Source: Ceriagrion tenellum (lineage: Eukaryota; Arthropoda; Insecta; Odonata; Coenagrionidae). Taken from it: a DNA stretch of 64,000 bases. The stretch spans positions 36,658,795 through 36,722,794 of the forward strand of contig OY720633.1 in the NCBI GenBank assembly GCA_963169105.1, given 5' to 3'. The notes beneath the pieces were generated by a model, which was not told the DNA's origin, did no database searches, and was given only the letters and a program-made list of their open reading frames with translations. This document shows, in pieces, positions 46,890 to 59,007 of this stretch. Made by a program: the position numbers and the translations under genes. Within the stretch, counting starts at the first letter, position 1, and the number at the start of each line of letters is the position of its first letter.

Positions 46890-49800
46890 CTGATCCTCAG
46901 TTTTATTAGCGATTGATTTTGATGACTCAGGTATTGATTTCAAGGGAAATGGGCTCGTTCACCAAGATTTATTAATTCCTGATTGTAATAGTTGAAAATG
47001 TAAATACGTATCTTCCGTTCCTCAACCATTTACTTGGTTTGAAGTTACAGGTGATGAACCATGCTTTAACATTAGCGCATTTGTGTTACCTACGTTGCAA
47101 TCAATGTCTTTCGCCTATAAAACGCATCGCAATGCTCTTGATGTCACGTCTCTCCGTGACCGTAAACCGTTCACCGAACCTTAAGTGATTCAATAAATAA
47201 ATGGTTGAAATGATCGCAGACTATGTAATATATATCCTTCAGAACAGGAATGTAATTTTTGGAAAACTTAACTTCTATGTAAATATATGTTCAACTTCAA
47301 GGCACTTGCTCAATGGAACTTGTTCTTTTTGATTTTCGTGGGAAATTTGATCTCTGATTACGTAACCATTCTGATTGATTTGGTGGTAACATTAGAGTAC
47401 ATTAGATCTTTTATCAACATTAGAGTACTTTGATTTTTTAGTGACTGGATGAGTTTAGATTGATACAAAATTTTAATAGTACCAATTTTTAGAACCGATC
47501 TAGTGGCTTCGTCAACAAAATATCAAATTTGTGTCAGAGTATACCATTCCATTCGTTGTAAGTTTCCAGAAGATATTTTAAATCACTGATCATGAATGCT
47601 CAGTAGGGGGCCGAGAAGAAGGGAGAAGTCAAGAAGAGGGGGAAAGCGGGTGTGAAATGAAGCAGAAAGGTGAACGATCAGCGGAGCGAAAGGATTAATT
47701 AGGGAGCGGTCAAATTCTGGAATCCTTTCACCGCTTAGCTGAGGACGGCAGCGTCATCGGGGTTGTGCGAATGGGTATGGGGGTATATTTTAGGGTTACC
47801 CGGGGAGGTTATCCTGGCCAGAGTCTTGGGTGAATGAAAATCGATTTTACAGAGGGACTGTAAAGATAATTTGGTCATGACCCGCCGGATTTCCCAATTT
47901 TCTTCAGTCTTCACCATCCTCCGCTCTCCATAGTCATCACTTCTCCCTCCAACTCTCACCACTGCTCATACTCTTGTGATATGTTATCGGTGTTTTCGAC
48001 CCTTTGCATAAAAATTCATGTTTGTATATGACCTAGAGACGCATTATTGTCTGCTTTTCAGGTTCTCAATTCCAAGATTTATGTGCAGCAAGATGCAAGT
48101 TGCTCATTGATTCCTATGTTGCAAATTGATCTTTTTTCACCAGTGTTGTTGATATAGTTAACCTCCTCATTCATTAATTGCACATACATGATTTCTCATA
48201 CATTATCTTTTCTCTGACATCATTCAATCTATTCAATATCTTCTGACTCTCAATCTAATGACGCACTTTTCACTTTTATTTATTGCCTTTCCAATTTATT
48301 GTCCCGGAAAAATGTGAAGATTGTGACATAGAGCTCTTCGTATAAAGTATTAGTTCCTATAACGGTATTTGTCTGTGACAAATTAAATGATTGAAACATG
48401 TGATTCTTTTCCTATACGATATTTTCTGACTAATTTCATAGGTTATTATGTGGAAATTTTGTTATGCTCGGTTAAACATTTTTCGGTTAAAGTCAAGACT
48501 AACCAGTGAGCACAAAAATCACTCTTCTCCGTAAGCTATCTCGGATCTCAGGGGTTAAAATACCGAACAAAAGTTGTTATTTCTAGTATTTGATGATTTG
48601 TGTATATATTTCTGGGATTCTTTTCTATTAGTCATTATTTAGATGTAAATGTGTGATCATCGACAGTATAATATTGGTATTATTTGATGGCAATTTTTAG
48701 GTTCCTAACCAGGAGGATCTATGTGATATGTGCTTCATCCCGTTGTTCGTTCTGATTTCGTTCTGATTGTGCTCAATGCGAGGGAAAACTAATCCTTGAT
48801 TATTTCTCTCCTGTATTATATCACCTTGACCTATTTGGGCTTCGCCGTTGTTATAGCTCACCAACGTACTGTAAAACTAGAATTTTTTGTCATATATACA
48901 AATTCACGAGATATGCCCTTGCCCTTGCACTCAAGGCCCGAGTATCCTGAGCCACCAATTCCCAGTTTTGATCGTGGTATCACGGAACTGTCATTCAAGT
49001 TTGTCTTTTTTTACGTACATGGTGGATGGCCCCGCTCAAAATAATATTTAATATTCTGGAAGACATTTTTCGGGCTCACACCGCATGGGTTCGCTTCCTA
49101 CTGGCTACACGTTATCGTGGAACCTCAAAGAGTGGTACTTATGTGTAGATATTTGAGATAGGGTAGCGGTTACTTGAGAATACAATAGTCTCCATTTTAG
49201 GAATAGAAATTCTCCCTTATTTTTATATTATAATTTATGTTTTTCCCTCATCGCGATATGTTATCATTATATTTAAATTAAACAAATATTATAATGATAA
49301 CACTTAACTTCAGGTAACTAAAGATGACATCGAACGTCGAATCCCGGGTCGAGGAAATAAAGATATGTGGAAAAAGTTAAATGTTATCTTTATAATGTTA
49401 ACAGATTCCACAAAGTTACGCCTGATACTACCGGTTGAAAAAATATGTTATATAATTGCACTTACGTTATATAATTAATCATCACTATTCATTCACCCAT
49501 TCGTTATTCGCATTCAATTTTGGGACAAACTGAATTGGTTGTCGTCCATTACGAGAAATGGTCTTAGGCTTTCGGTGGCCGGTTAAATCGTGGCAATAAT
49601 TTCATCCTCGCGCAGTGTTATCTGGGGTAAAAATGTTTATCGTTGACAATGTGCTTGGGACGGTATTGACTGTGGTATTGACGTTGAACTGTGGCATTGT
49701 GAGATAGAATGTTCTCAATTTTAGAATGCCAGTGAATTGCGTACTAAGCAACATTCTACTCAAGTTCGTCAGAATTCCTCGTCTACTGGTGAGCGCAACA

Positions 49801-52800
49801 GATTGTTAAGGAGTTTGTAAGAACGAAGAGCGTGCTCCAGACTCAGAGGACTGTTCCCATTCTTCGTGGAAAACTCTCCAAGTCCTTTTCAACTCATGTG
49901 AAGTCTCGGAAACGTGCCTTTTCTTTTCTTTTTCAGGGTGTTGGTGATGAATAGTAATGTTAGACCCCATTCATTCAAGACGTTTTTTAATGGCAGACAC
50001 GAGATTCGCTTATGATGAAAACTCAATGTATTTTACGTTTTCTGTTATAAATGTAGAGGTTTTAATTTCAACCAAAGTTCTGGGTATATATATTCTCTTC
50101 CGTTAGGACGTCTAAAAGGAAAATGGCCCCGTGAAAACACGTCTTTGGTAAATGCTGCATCGGTTTATGAGGTCATCGGTCTCCGAGTTTCAATGAAATA
50201 TGATTTAGGAATTTGCTAGGCTTAAGATTTTGACTTTTTTCCAGAGTGAAATAATTTGCCATATTCTCTGATAGATATTGACGCTTGGTATTTGATATTT
50301 GGTACAGAATTTTATTATCTTATGCCCCGTTCTTATTACTATTGTATGTACATTGGTAGGCTGAAATCGTAATGTGAATGCACGTCCGCACTATGGTAAT
50401 CCGTAGTTCCTTGCGTTGTATCTTTTATGTATAATTTCTATCATCCTAAGAAAAATAATTTCTAAAATCTCAAAACTCCACAGTAGAATGTTATTCCTTA
50501 TTTTGTTCACTTACTCTTTACTTGCTCGTCGTAATGCCCTGGAGAGGGGGGTAACGCGGTTACTCTGTGCTCCATTCACACAACAATCGTACGTACTTTG
50601 GTCCGCACGATGGTAGTCTGAAAGTATCTTTAAATTCAGAGAAATGCAATGAAAAGAGCGGAGAACTTGTCTACTCAACAATTCGAGTTGAAATCAGTAC
50701 ATAGAAATTATTTTTCTATTTTTTCCAAATAACTAATCGTGACAATTTTATAAAGGCAGATATTGCTCCATAAATAGTTTTATGGTCATATATCTATTCG
50801 TATAGCGCTTTATTTCTTCGGTAAACTTGGTTTTTAGCCCAAAAAGTTTTGCGGTTTCTTGGCCATTGGAGCTTTTTCTTCTTACTTTGGTCACTAAATG
50901 GTAAAAAGGATGGGAATAGTAGAGAGGATTCAATTAATTGTAGGTAAAAATTGACCATGAGATTGGTAGATTGAATTCTAGGTAACATGAACATGTCTTA
51001 TGTAAACCATATTATCAAGAAGATCATGTGCAAAATGTGTTGCAAAACATTTTTGTTCTTTCATGACTCCCGGGGTAGTAAACCATAGGAATGAAATTTT
51101 GTGTTCCCAGGCATTCTCAGAAACCTCCATAATCAAATTTCCTTTAAAATATAGCCTCCTCGGGAAACGTGCACCGTATAAATCTCAGTTGTCTCACGTT
51201 TTGACTTATTTTCTATTTTATAAGAAGTAACTTATATCATCTTCTATGAATTATGTGAATACATGTTTGGGGTTTTAATACCGTCATGGCAACCCATGGA
51301 TAAGGCCATCAATTTCTTGGGAACGCATCATTAAAGCTTGATAATGAAGTTCAGAATATTTCGTAGAAACAATGAAAAATATATCTTATTTTTCCGCACA
51401 GTTATTTCCTGTCTCCTGTACTTAAAAATACCTGGACGCTATAGTAAAATTCTGGACTGTGAGGAATATAATTTCTCTTTGGAAAAAACCAAGTGTTATT
51501 CATTTTCTCTATGACGAAACACTTCCACCCAACGACACCCGAATCCATTGAGTACAAGGTTCTTCCATTTTCGCCGCGCCGTCTTCAAAGTAGACTTACG
51601 CGAAGACTGCGGGAAGCCTGGCAGAATGAGGTCCCCGTTAAGAGCGGCAGTGAGAGAAACCCCGCGATGGAGGAAGTGAAAGGAAATACAGAGGGTGGAG
51701 ACAAAAGTTAGGCCATGCGCAGAGGAGCGAAGAGATTTGCATAGACGGAAATGAGAGGGAGAGGGATGAAGAGGAGGAAGAAAGGAATGGGCACAGGGTG
51801 AAAGCGGATGCGGCGAGGAAAAAGGGATTCAAGAAAAGTTGATAGATAAAGGGGCGTCCTCTCTGGGACCCTCCATCAGCAGGCGTTGGATTTAGACCCC
51901 CAGAAAGAAACGGCGAGAGAAAATATTTTCACAAGATTCCGGGAAAATGCCTTTTCGGTTTCTCGTCGTCGTTTCCTCCTCCGCCGTGGCTACTCTTGCT
52001 TTCCCGTAATCTGTGTTCCTTTCACATTCTTGAGAGGGGAGATAGAAATCCATTAAAGGTGCTCTGCTTAAAATTTTCATTCCTATGCTGTAGGGAATTG
52101 GCAGCATTTATTTCTAGCGTGTTATTATTTTCCCTGAGTAAGGAATACGCGTATTATGAGGACGAGTATAGTTTTAGCTTAGGATCTTTGAAACAAGTCG
52201 TTTACTGCTATTTAAAAATCATTCGTCAGATAGTTTTTTAATTCAATGCAAAATTTATCCAATTTTTTGACATTGATTCGATGAACAAGTGTTCTTCTCA
52301 CGAGCATATAATAGACGTACCTTGTTATTTTAGTGAGGCTCTTGAGTACCCATCTCAATCGTGTTTTTACAATATATATCTCCTCATTAGGAATCCTCTT
52401 TAAGTATTTCTTGCAGCCTGCTTAGATCAGCGGAAGAGATTTGAGAAGTTCACGCTGACATAAAAAGTCGTTTGGATCATTATGATGAATTTTTTGCTGG
52501 AAAAATATGAAGGGAATCAGGAATTATCGACCGATAGTCATATGAGTGAAATGAAGTGTTTCCTTTACGCTGAATTGAACCATTAATAGTTTTTTTTCGT
52601 TACGCACATGATCTCTGTCTGTCGCTAAGGAGGAAGAACATTTGAATATTCTACCATTTTGATCTTCGTCGACGACTTTATAAATTGGAACAACTAATTC
52701 TTAGATTGGTCGTATTTGAATAATTAACTAAAGAAAAATGTTGAAAATAGTTTCTAGCATACAATTTTTAAGGGAATATATGCTTATGTATTTTTAGCCA

Positions 52801-55140
52801 TTAATATGTAAAATTACGGGTAATCTAAGGCAAAGATATCAATTTATGCTGTGATCGGATCATTCATAGACACCCCAATGAATCAACAACGCTCTTGAAC
52901 GATGTGCACTCTTGACCAGTGTTCATAATATTCCCAACGACCCTCAACTTATCCTGAAGTCAGCGGCTCGATACTTACTTACCTCAGGCTCCTGAAAATC
53001 TGTCATTTACTAATAGCCTCTAAGATGTTGAGGGTTCACGAAAAGAGTCCCATGTATCTACCCAAATTTTTCAATATATAATGCAGTGAATGAAATGCTG
53101 CTCATCAATAAAAAATAACAGGTGAAACTTTAAAAATAATTTAACGTTTTTTGGAGAATTTTTTCCCTGATAACTTTAAAGGCGGTCTGGTGGTAAGCGA
53201 TAAATACACGAGAAAAATCTTGCTGGAATATTATTATCCATGCCAACCCTCATCCGTATAACGTATACTTTTTATAAACCTTTATTGAGGAATCAAATTT
53301 TAAGCGTCTCACTTCAATTTTTTATTTAAACTGCGGTTTAAGTGCGGAATTGCGTGATGCAAATTTACAACATAGTTAACAAGAAGAGTTTCATTAATCT
53401 GGCCGAGAATCTGAACGAGATTTTCCTGCCAGGTAGTCCTTCAATGGTGATTTAGAAATCACCCACTTTTGGACTTTTTTCTGTTAAACATATACTATTT
53501 TATCGCGCCAATAATACATTTCAGATGAATAGGTATGTAGCGTATTTCTGGGCATAACAAAGCAACGAACGGTAAAATTCGCCGGCTTCTGGTTCAGAAC
53601 ACGTGACCTTCGGACCATCTGTCGATTGCCTTTCCCTGCGACCACTGTCTACTGCCGTGAAAACGACAACCCAATTGTCACAATTTGAGCTGCAAATATT
53701 TAAGCTCGTCTTTTGTTTAAAATATTCCATATATAATCCCAAAAGGGGATGTTTTGTACTCCACTACCTCAGGTCTATCTTCCTGGAAAGTTTCGTCAAG
53801 ATTCTGGACCCGAATAGCTGACTCTCCCATTGTAAAATTTAAGCATAAAATGAGTACGCGGGACTCAGCGTGGTTCTGTAATGTAGTTGAGTATATTCTC
53901 GACTCAGAGGTAACTTTGTAACTTCACATTTGGATATCTAGTCCCACTTGGGTGTCTGTATGTCTCATGTTAGCAGTCAAATGGTAGTTGAATATAGGTT
54001 TTAGATATCATGAGAAAGATTCTATAAATTTTGAAATATCAGATATCCCACTAACGGGTGAATTTGAACGATCATCAATCGACTCTTACTCAGCCCTTCG
54101 GCCAGGAAAATTCATTTATCTAATAAACGCATTTATTTCTTGTTTTGGAAAGTTGTTCACAGAGTAAACTCAATAAATATGTTCCTTATTGGCCGTAGCT
54201 GATTATTTATCTTGATATCTAATTCCATGTTATTTTTAAGGAAAAAAAACCGTCAATCACTGAGGTTCGGGAAAATTTATGGCTTCTGATGATACATAAC
54301 TATACTGTCGTGCGTGCGCAGGTTACCATGGAGTGTTAGGTTGGTGAAGAACTCGATCCATAGCGACTCCTTGGAGATATTTTAAGAGTGTCTTCCCCTA
54401 GCAGTCTTGTATCATCCACCATTCCCCACACAAAACACTCCCCATTCCTCTGTCCTAATCACGTGCGCACTTTATTCGGTTCCCACCACTTTCACTCCAT
54501 TTGACCCTAAGCTGCCGGCTCCGTGGGGGTGTAGTGTAAAGGGAAGTCTGGCGGGTGCTGTCGAGTAAAAGTATAAAGACGCCGCCGAAGTATAAAGGCC
54601 ACCGCAGGTTCTTCCAACCCGCAGCTTCTCTTCCCCTTCTTCTTTTCTTGACTGACTCCTTCGAATCCAAAGGCGTCTTTTATGGCGCCCCCCCTCCCCG
54701 CCCTCCTTTTGGTTCTTTTTCGTCCCCACTAAATCCTCTCCAGCAGCAAGCACTTCTACTTGCCAGCCTTCCATGGTTCCCTTCCCCACTGTCGCTTTTC
54801 CACCGCTGTGTGTCGTGGTGGGAAAAATATAAGTTTCCTCTGGATCTCTGACCATCCATCCATCATCCCCGCACCACTCAACTCTCCAAAGTGGCCTCCG
54901 TTTGAGTTTCCTCTGTCCTTTCTTCACGACTCCAGCTCTTACTCTCCCATTCTTTATCGTCACATATATATTGTATACATGTCCCTTATCTGTGTCTCTC
55001 ACATCACACCTCCCACATATGTGTGAACCCTTTCGTTCCGCAGACCACCCAATGTTTTTTTTCTCTTTTCTGAGGGCTTTTAAATTTTCGACGCCTGGTT
55101 GGGGTTTATGAAACGGGATTTCCCATATCTAGATTTTAAA
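46890..55140. other. Long unannotated region
   Basis: No gene is recognised. Purine-rich blocks lie at about 47,600-47,720 and 51,600-51,850, and a pyrimidine-rich block at 54,400-55,010. A 12-bp inverted repeat GTTATCATTATA/TATAATGATAAC lies at 49,260-49,301 with a weaker third copy near 49,374-49,401. The 176-codon minus frame at 54,472-55,002 lies inside the biased block and has no motifs. Confidence 0.45.
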
Positions 55141-55149
55141 CTTATCGTA

Positions 55150-55775
55150 TATAGGTAAGAAATTAGGTATTGTCGAGCGTATAATAAGAAAGTCCTCGGA
55201 TGAAAAAGTCAAAGAGAGATGCTACTTGTTACTTGCTACTTGTACTACTACCCTTGTTAGGCCACATCTCGAATATGCCGCGAGCATTTGGGAGCCTAGT
55301 CATAAAGACTTAACCAAAAAAATTAATAAAAAAACAAATAAAAGCAGCATTTGTTAAAAACTGCTACGAGCAAACATAGTGTTTCATAACTTTTAGAGGG
55401 ATTAAGGGGGAGCCCTTAGAGACTCGGAGGTTGCACGCTAGGCTTAGGCTACTTGAGAAATTCAGAACTGGTGTATTTCAGAGTGACTCAGAGAAAATTA
55501 TCATGACGCCTCACTACATCTCTAGGTCTGACTGAAGCGATGAAATAAGAGAGATACACAGCCAAATAGATAGGTACAAAAACTCGCTCTTTACGCGCAC
55601 AATAAGCGTTCACAGTAAAAACTGAGCTCCTCTAAATATACTCCCATAATACATGTCACCATTTATCCTCCCAAAATCTTATTACTTACATCCTTACACG
55701 CCTGGTCACCTAACACCCCCTGCCACTCGCCCATGCGGCGGATCGCAGGGTAGTATGCAGATGTAGATGTATCTT
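55150..55775 (+). pseudogene. CR1-like LINE 3' fragment
   Basis: This is the same family as 16,540-17,290 but on the plus strand. It begins KKLGIVERIIRKSSDEKVKE, continues VRPHLEYAASIWEPSHKDLT, and then runs through many frameshifts into a 3' UTR ending AGTATGCAGATGTAGATGTA. A short TACTTGT/TACTTGC/TACTTGT iteration (near 55,221-55,246) lies within the coding part. Only the RT C-terminus and the tail are present. Confidence 0.75.
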
Positions 55776-55920
55776 ATCGCTAAGTGGAAGAGGCATGGAA
55801 ATTTAACGAAGATGGCATATTCAAATTTGATGGGAATCCCGAAACGTGAACTTTGTTCATTTGATTATAACTCCAGCAACCACCTAGTCACATAGGCACA
55901 TTTATAATAATTATTTTAAC

Positions 55921-55953
55921 ACCGCCAAGTCACCGCCGAGTCGCCGCCAAGTA
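55921..55953 (+). repeat. Three 11-bp tandem repeats at a LINE 5' junction
   Basis: Three near-copies of ACCGCCAAGTC lie end to end, immediately upstream of the first recognisable residues of the truncated restriction-endonuclease LINE. They may be untemplated or slipped DNA made at the 5' junction during insertion. Confidence 0.6.
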
Positions 55954-57263
55954 CAGACATTCTCAGGGAAATCTCGAGTTCTGAGCTGTCTGGCAGGAAC
56001 AAGGTTCTTGCCACGAGCATGTTCGCGGTTCCCACAATGCTGTACACCTTCGGATGCATGAAATGGAACGTCAACGAGTTGCAGAACCTCGACAGGGGAA
56101 CGAGGAAGATGATAACCATCTGCATAAGTCTTCATCCGAAATCCTCCGTCGCCAGACTGTATCTCCCTCGCAGTGTAGGTGGTAGAGGTCTGTTGAGCCT
56201 GGAGTGTCTCCACAACAGAGATGTCCTTGGAACAGCATGCCGAGTTTTCAAAAGCAGAGACCCCGTGCTCAGTCTCGTAAGAGACCACGAAAGTGCCGGA
56301 GTAGGGGCGTTTCTCTTCCAGGCGGCCAAGAGTGTTACGGACGAAACCGGTATGGACTTTGACCCAACATCAGACTGTAGCGACGATAAGTCCCTCTAGT
56401 CGTTGAATACAGACATCCTGAAGCTCGAAATTAAGAAGGTCGAGCAGAAAACCTTGCTCAAGGCACATACAGATAAGCCCATGCATGGTTGTTTCTATCG
56501 AAACATGGAGAAGCATGGGCTATTGAAGGAGCTGACGCTTGCCTTCCTCCGCTCCACTGGTTTAATGTCAGAGACCGAGGGTTTCGTCCTCGCATGCCAG
56601 AATGGTGTCATAAACACACTCGTTAACCGCCGCATTAAATTCAAGACGGAGGTTGCGGACACAAGATGCAGGGCGTGCCGAGCCCAGCCGGAGACATTGA
56701 GTCACCTTCTCCCCGGCTGTAGCTATTAAGCCAAGTCAGTGTACATTTCTAGGAACAATGCGGCCCTGCGGGTGTTATATTTTCATCTTCGACACCATTT
56801 TGGCATCGAAGATACTCCTGTGCTGCCGTATGCCCCTTGGGATATTGAGTCCATCGTGGAGAACAATAAATGCACCATATGGTGGAATTACTCCTTTTCT
56901 ACCACCAGGCAGTTGGAGGCGACCAAGCCTGATGTCGTTCTCCTAGACCACCTCTCACGCTCCATGTTCGTGATAGAGTTTTCGTCCCCGGCTGAAACGA
57001 ACATGGATGCAAAGGAGGCGGAGAAACGGACGAAATATCAAGACCTGCTTTTTGAGCTTCGGCAAATGTACCCAGGGCACTCTGTTTAACTGGTAGTCCT
57101 CATCATAGGTGTGCTCGGTGGAGTTAAGGGCTCGCTGCTGGAGAGCATCAAGTGCATTCCGTCTTGCGTGGCTCAGGCGGAGTCACTTGTAGCTCGCATG
57201 CAGAAGGCCGTAATACTTGGGTCCCTCCGACTACTCCGTACGCACGATCCAACGGCAGCGTAG
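55950..57263 (+). pseudogene. LINE with restriction-like endonuclease, C-terminal half
   Basis: One uninterrupted frame carries three nonsense codons (56,397, 56,727, 57,087) but no frameshift. It covers an RT thumb region (TDILREISSSELSGRNKVLA; ARLYLPRSVGGRGLLSLECL), then a CCHC finger, C-x2-C-x8-H-x4-C (CRACRAQPETLSHLLPGC). It ends in a PD-(D/E)XK-type endonuclease (KPDVVLLDHLSRSMFVIEFS ... KEAEKRTKYQDL) and a C-terminal helix (QKAVILGSLRLLR). This order is that of R2/R4-type LINEs, which cut DNA with a restriction-like domain instead of an AP endonuclease. The RT core and N-terminus are missing through 5' truncation. The exact clade is uncertain. Confidence 0.8.
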
Positions 57264-57308
57264 CCACAAATCTGATGGGTGTCGGACGTGGCTGCGATAA
57301 CTGCCAAA

Positions 57309-57374
57309 CCCCTCTTGAGTCCTCGGCTATTATGACGGCAATGAAACTCGATGCTTGCCGAGGACTCGGAGGGG
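57309..57374 (+). repeat. Stem-loop in 3' UTR of the restriction-endonuclease LINE
   Basis: Arms at 57,309-57,327 and 57,357-57,374 pair over about 18 bp with one bulge (GAGTCCTCGGC/GCCGAGGACTC at the core) around a 29-nt loop. It lies about 50 bp after the ORF end and just before an A/T-rich 3' terminus (to about 57,405). The location suits an RT recognition structure; the function is inferred. Confidence 0.65.
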
Positions 57375-57409
57375 AATGTTACTAAAATAACGATATAAAA
57401 AAATAATTT

Positions 57410-58870
57410 TTTATTGTTCTGTTGGTCAAGGAAGAGACTAAGAACATGGCGAATCATAACAAGGAAATAGATACCCATGCATAATGAAAATAAAACCCAT
57501 ACAAAATTCACACAATTCACAATACAAATATCATTTTGTATTGGAATTATTTATTCAGTAAGCCTTGTTTTCATCTAGATTCAGAATAAATTACCCAGCT
57601 GATAGATCTTTTGACAGAGTAATATAACTAAAGTTTAAGAATATGAAATTGTTAGTTTACATTCCAATGGATTGTTATGCCAAAAACTTGTTCATTTCTC
57701 CATAATTTTCTTTGCTAAAATTCATCCTCAAATGCCTATTTATTTGTTATGGGCCGGTGATGAGCAATTTTTCTTGCGTAGTAGCAATATTTTAGTCTCC
57801 ACAGAGTATTAGGGTGCAATGCGGAGGATTCCAAGTTTTGCCTTGAAGCAAGCCTGTATCTCTGACTTCTAAACAAAGAAATTTTGTATCATTTCACTAT
57901 GAGGTTTGTTTTCACATCGAATCAGTCACGTGAGTAGCGGCTGCCAAAAGGACGATGTTAACGATTATAAATTTATCTCATTGGATGTGAAAAATGATCA
58001 CCGAGTAAAAAAGTTTATAGTGATATGAATACCTTAGAGAGCTGATGCGCATACTCAGTTTTAAATTGTACACATCGGTCCCTTTTTGGTAATGTAATGA
58101 ATTTTGTTGATAAGACTTAGTAAGTATAACATTGTGAAAATCATTATATTATCATCGCTTTTAAAACTTGTTTAATTTTCCGATTAGGAGGAAGGTAGTA
58201 AGGATAGAAGCGGTAGGTAGGGTAAAATATTGAGAAATCCGGCGCCATAATGAGCCAGGTGTTCACAAAAACTGCAAGGGAATTACTAATTATCCGGAGG
58301 ACGAAGTACTGTAAATGCTCCCCTCAAAGCTTCCAATTTGTTCAGAACGATAAGGACAGTATATTTCCACAGCGTTAATCCGACACCTGATTGAAAGTAA
58401 AATTATATTTTTATGAAGAATTAAAGTTTGTCAGCAATCTTTCATTCGGAATTTGATGTTTGATGAGTCAACGATGGAAGGTGTCCAAGGGCGGATACGC
58501 GAGTGTGGCTTCAGTTTCCCTTCGTTTTATCCTTCCAGTGCATTCTCGTTTCCTTCTACAAACAATCCGTCCGCTCATCCTCTCAGCCGCTGTAACCTTC
58601 TTTCGGAGAGCAGCCGCGTCTTTACGATCGCCGTTACCGACTCGCCCCCCCCCCCCCGTGCAACAACTCCTGTTCCTCGTCAGTCGTCTCTTCGTTGCCG
58701 TCGAAGTCTTGACGACCCATACGACTCGCACGCGTGCACGTACTTATCCGGTGCCTCCCCACCGTGCCACACCCCCTTCCTCATTCCTATTTTCATCTTT
58801 ATTTTATTCCAAAACCTGGAAGATATAGAGCATACCTTAATCCGATAAATATCACGAAACCCGTAGCATC
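57410..58870. other. Unannotated region with pyrimidine-rich block
   Basis: No gene is recognised. A C+T-rich block at about 58,470-58,800 includes a run of 13 C (58,645-58,657) and yields three overlapping open frames without domain content. Confidence 0.4.
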
Positions 58871-58877
58871 TAACAAA

Positions 58878-58975
58878 ACATGCCGAAAAGGAAAAATACT
58901 CGATGTTGTGCTGTCCACTTTTTTAACTCTCGAACTTCACGACACGTGTTTCGGCACTTAATTTAGCCATCTTCA
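58878..58975 (-). repeat. Dispersed repeat, copy 1 (retroelement-tail-like)
   Basis: This aligns in the same orientation with 59,322-59,418: shared CTCGATGTTGT, CTGTCCA, TCACGTGTTT-like and GGCCATTTTCA-like stretches. On the minus strand it reads GAAGATGGCTAAATTAAGTG, then CCGAAACACGTGTCG, the same type of tail motif as at 4810. The second copy forms the spacer of the foldback at 59,008-60,466. Confidence 0.55.
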
Positions 58976-59007
58976 TGCACAGTGTATATATGGTACTCAC
59001 TTTAATC

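Noticed and set aside
54472..55002. 176-codon minus-strand open frame
   Set aside because: Falls in a strand-biased block (G+A on the coding strand), K/R/G/E-rich low-complexity product, no domain.
58453..58848. Overlapping plus-strand frames of 122-131 codons
   Set aside because: Pyrimidine-rich block with a run of 13 C; composition-driven, no domain.
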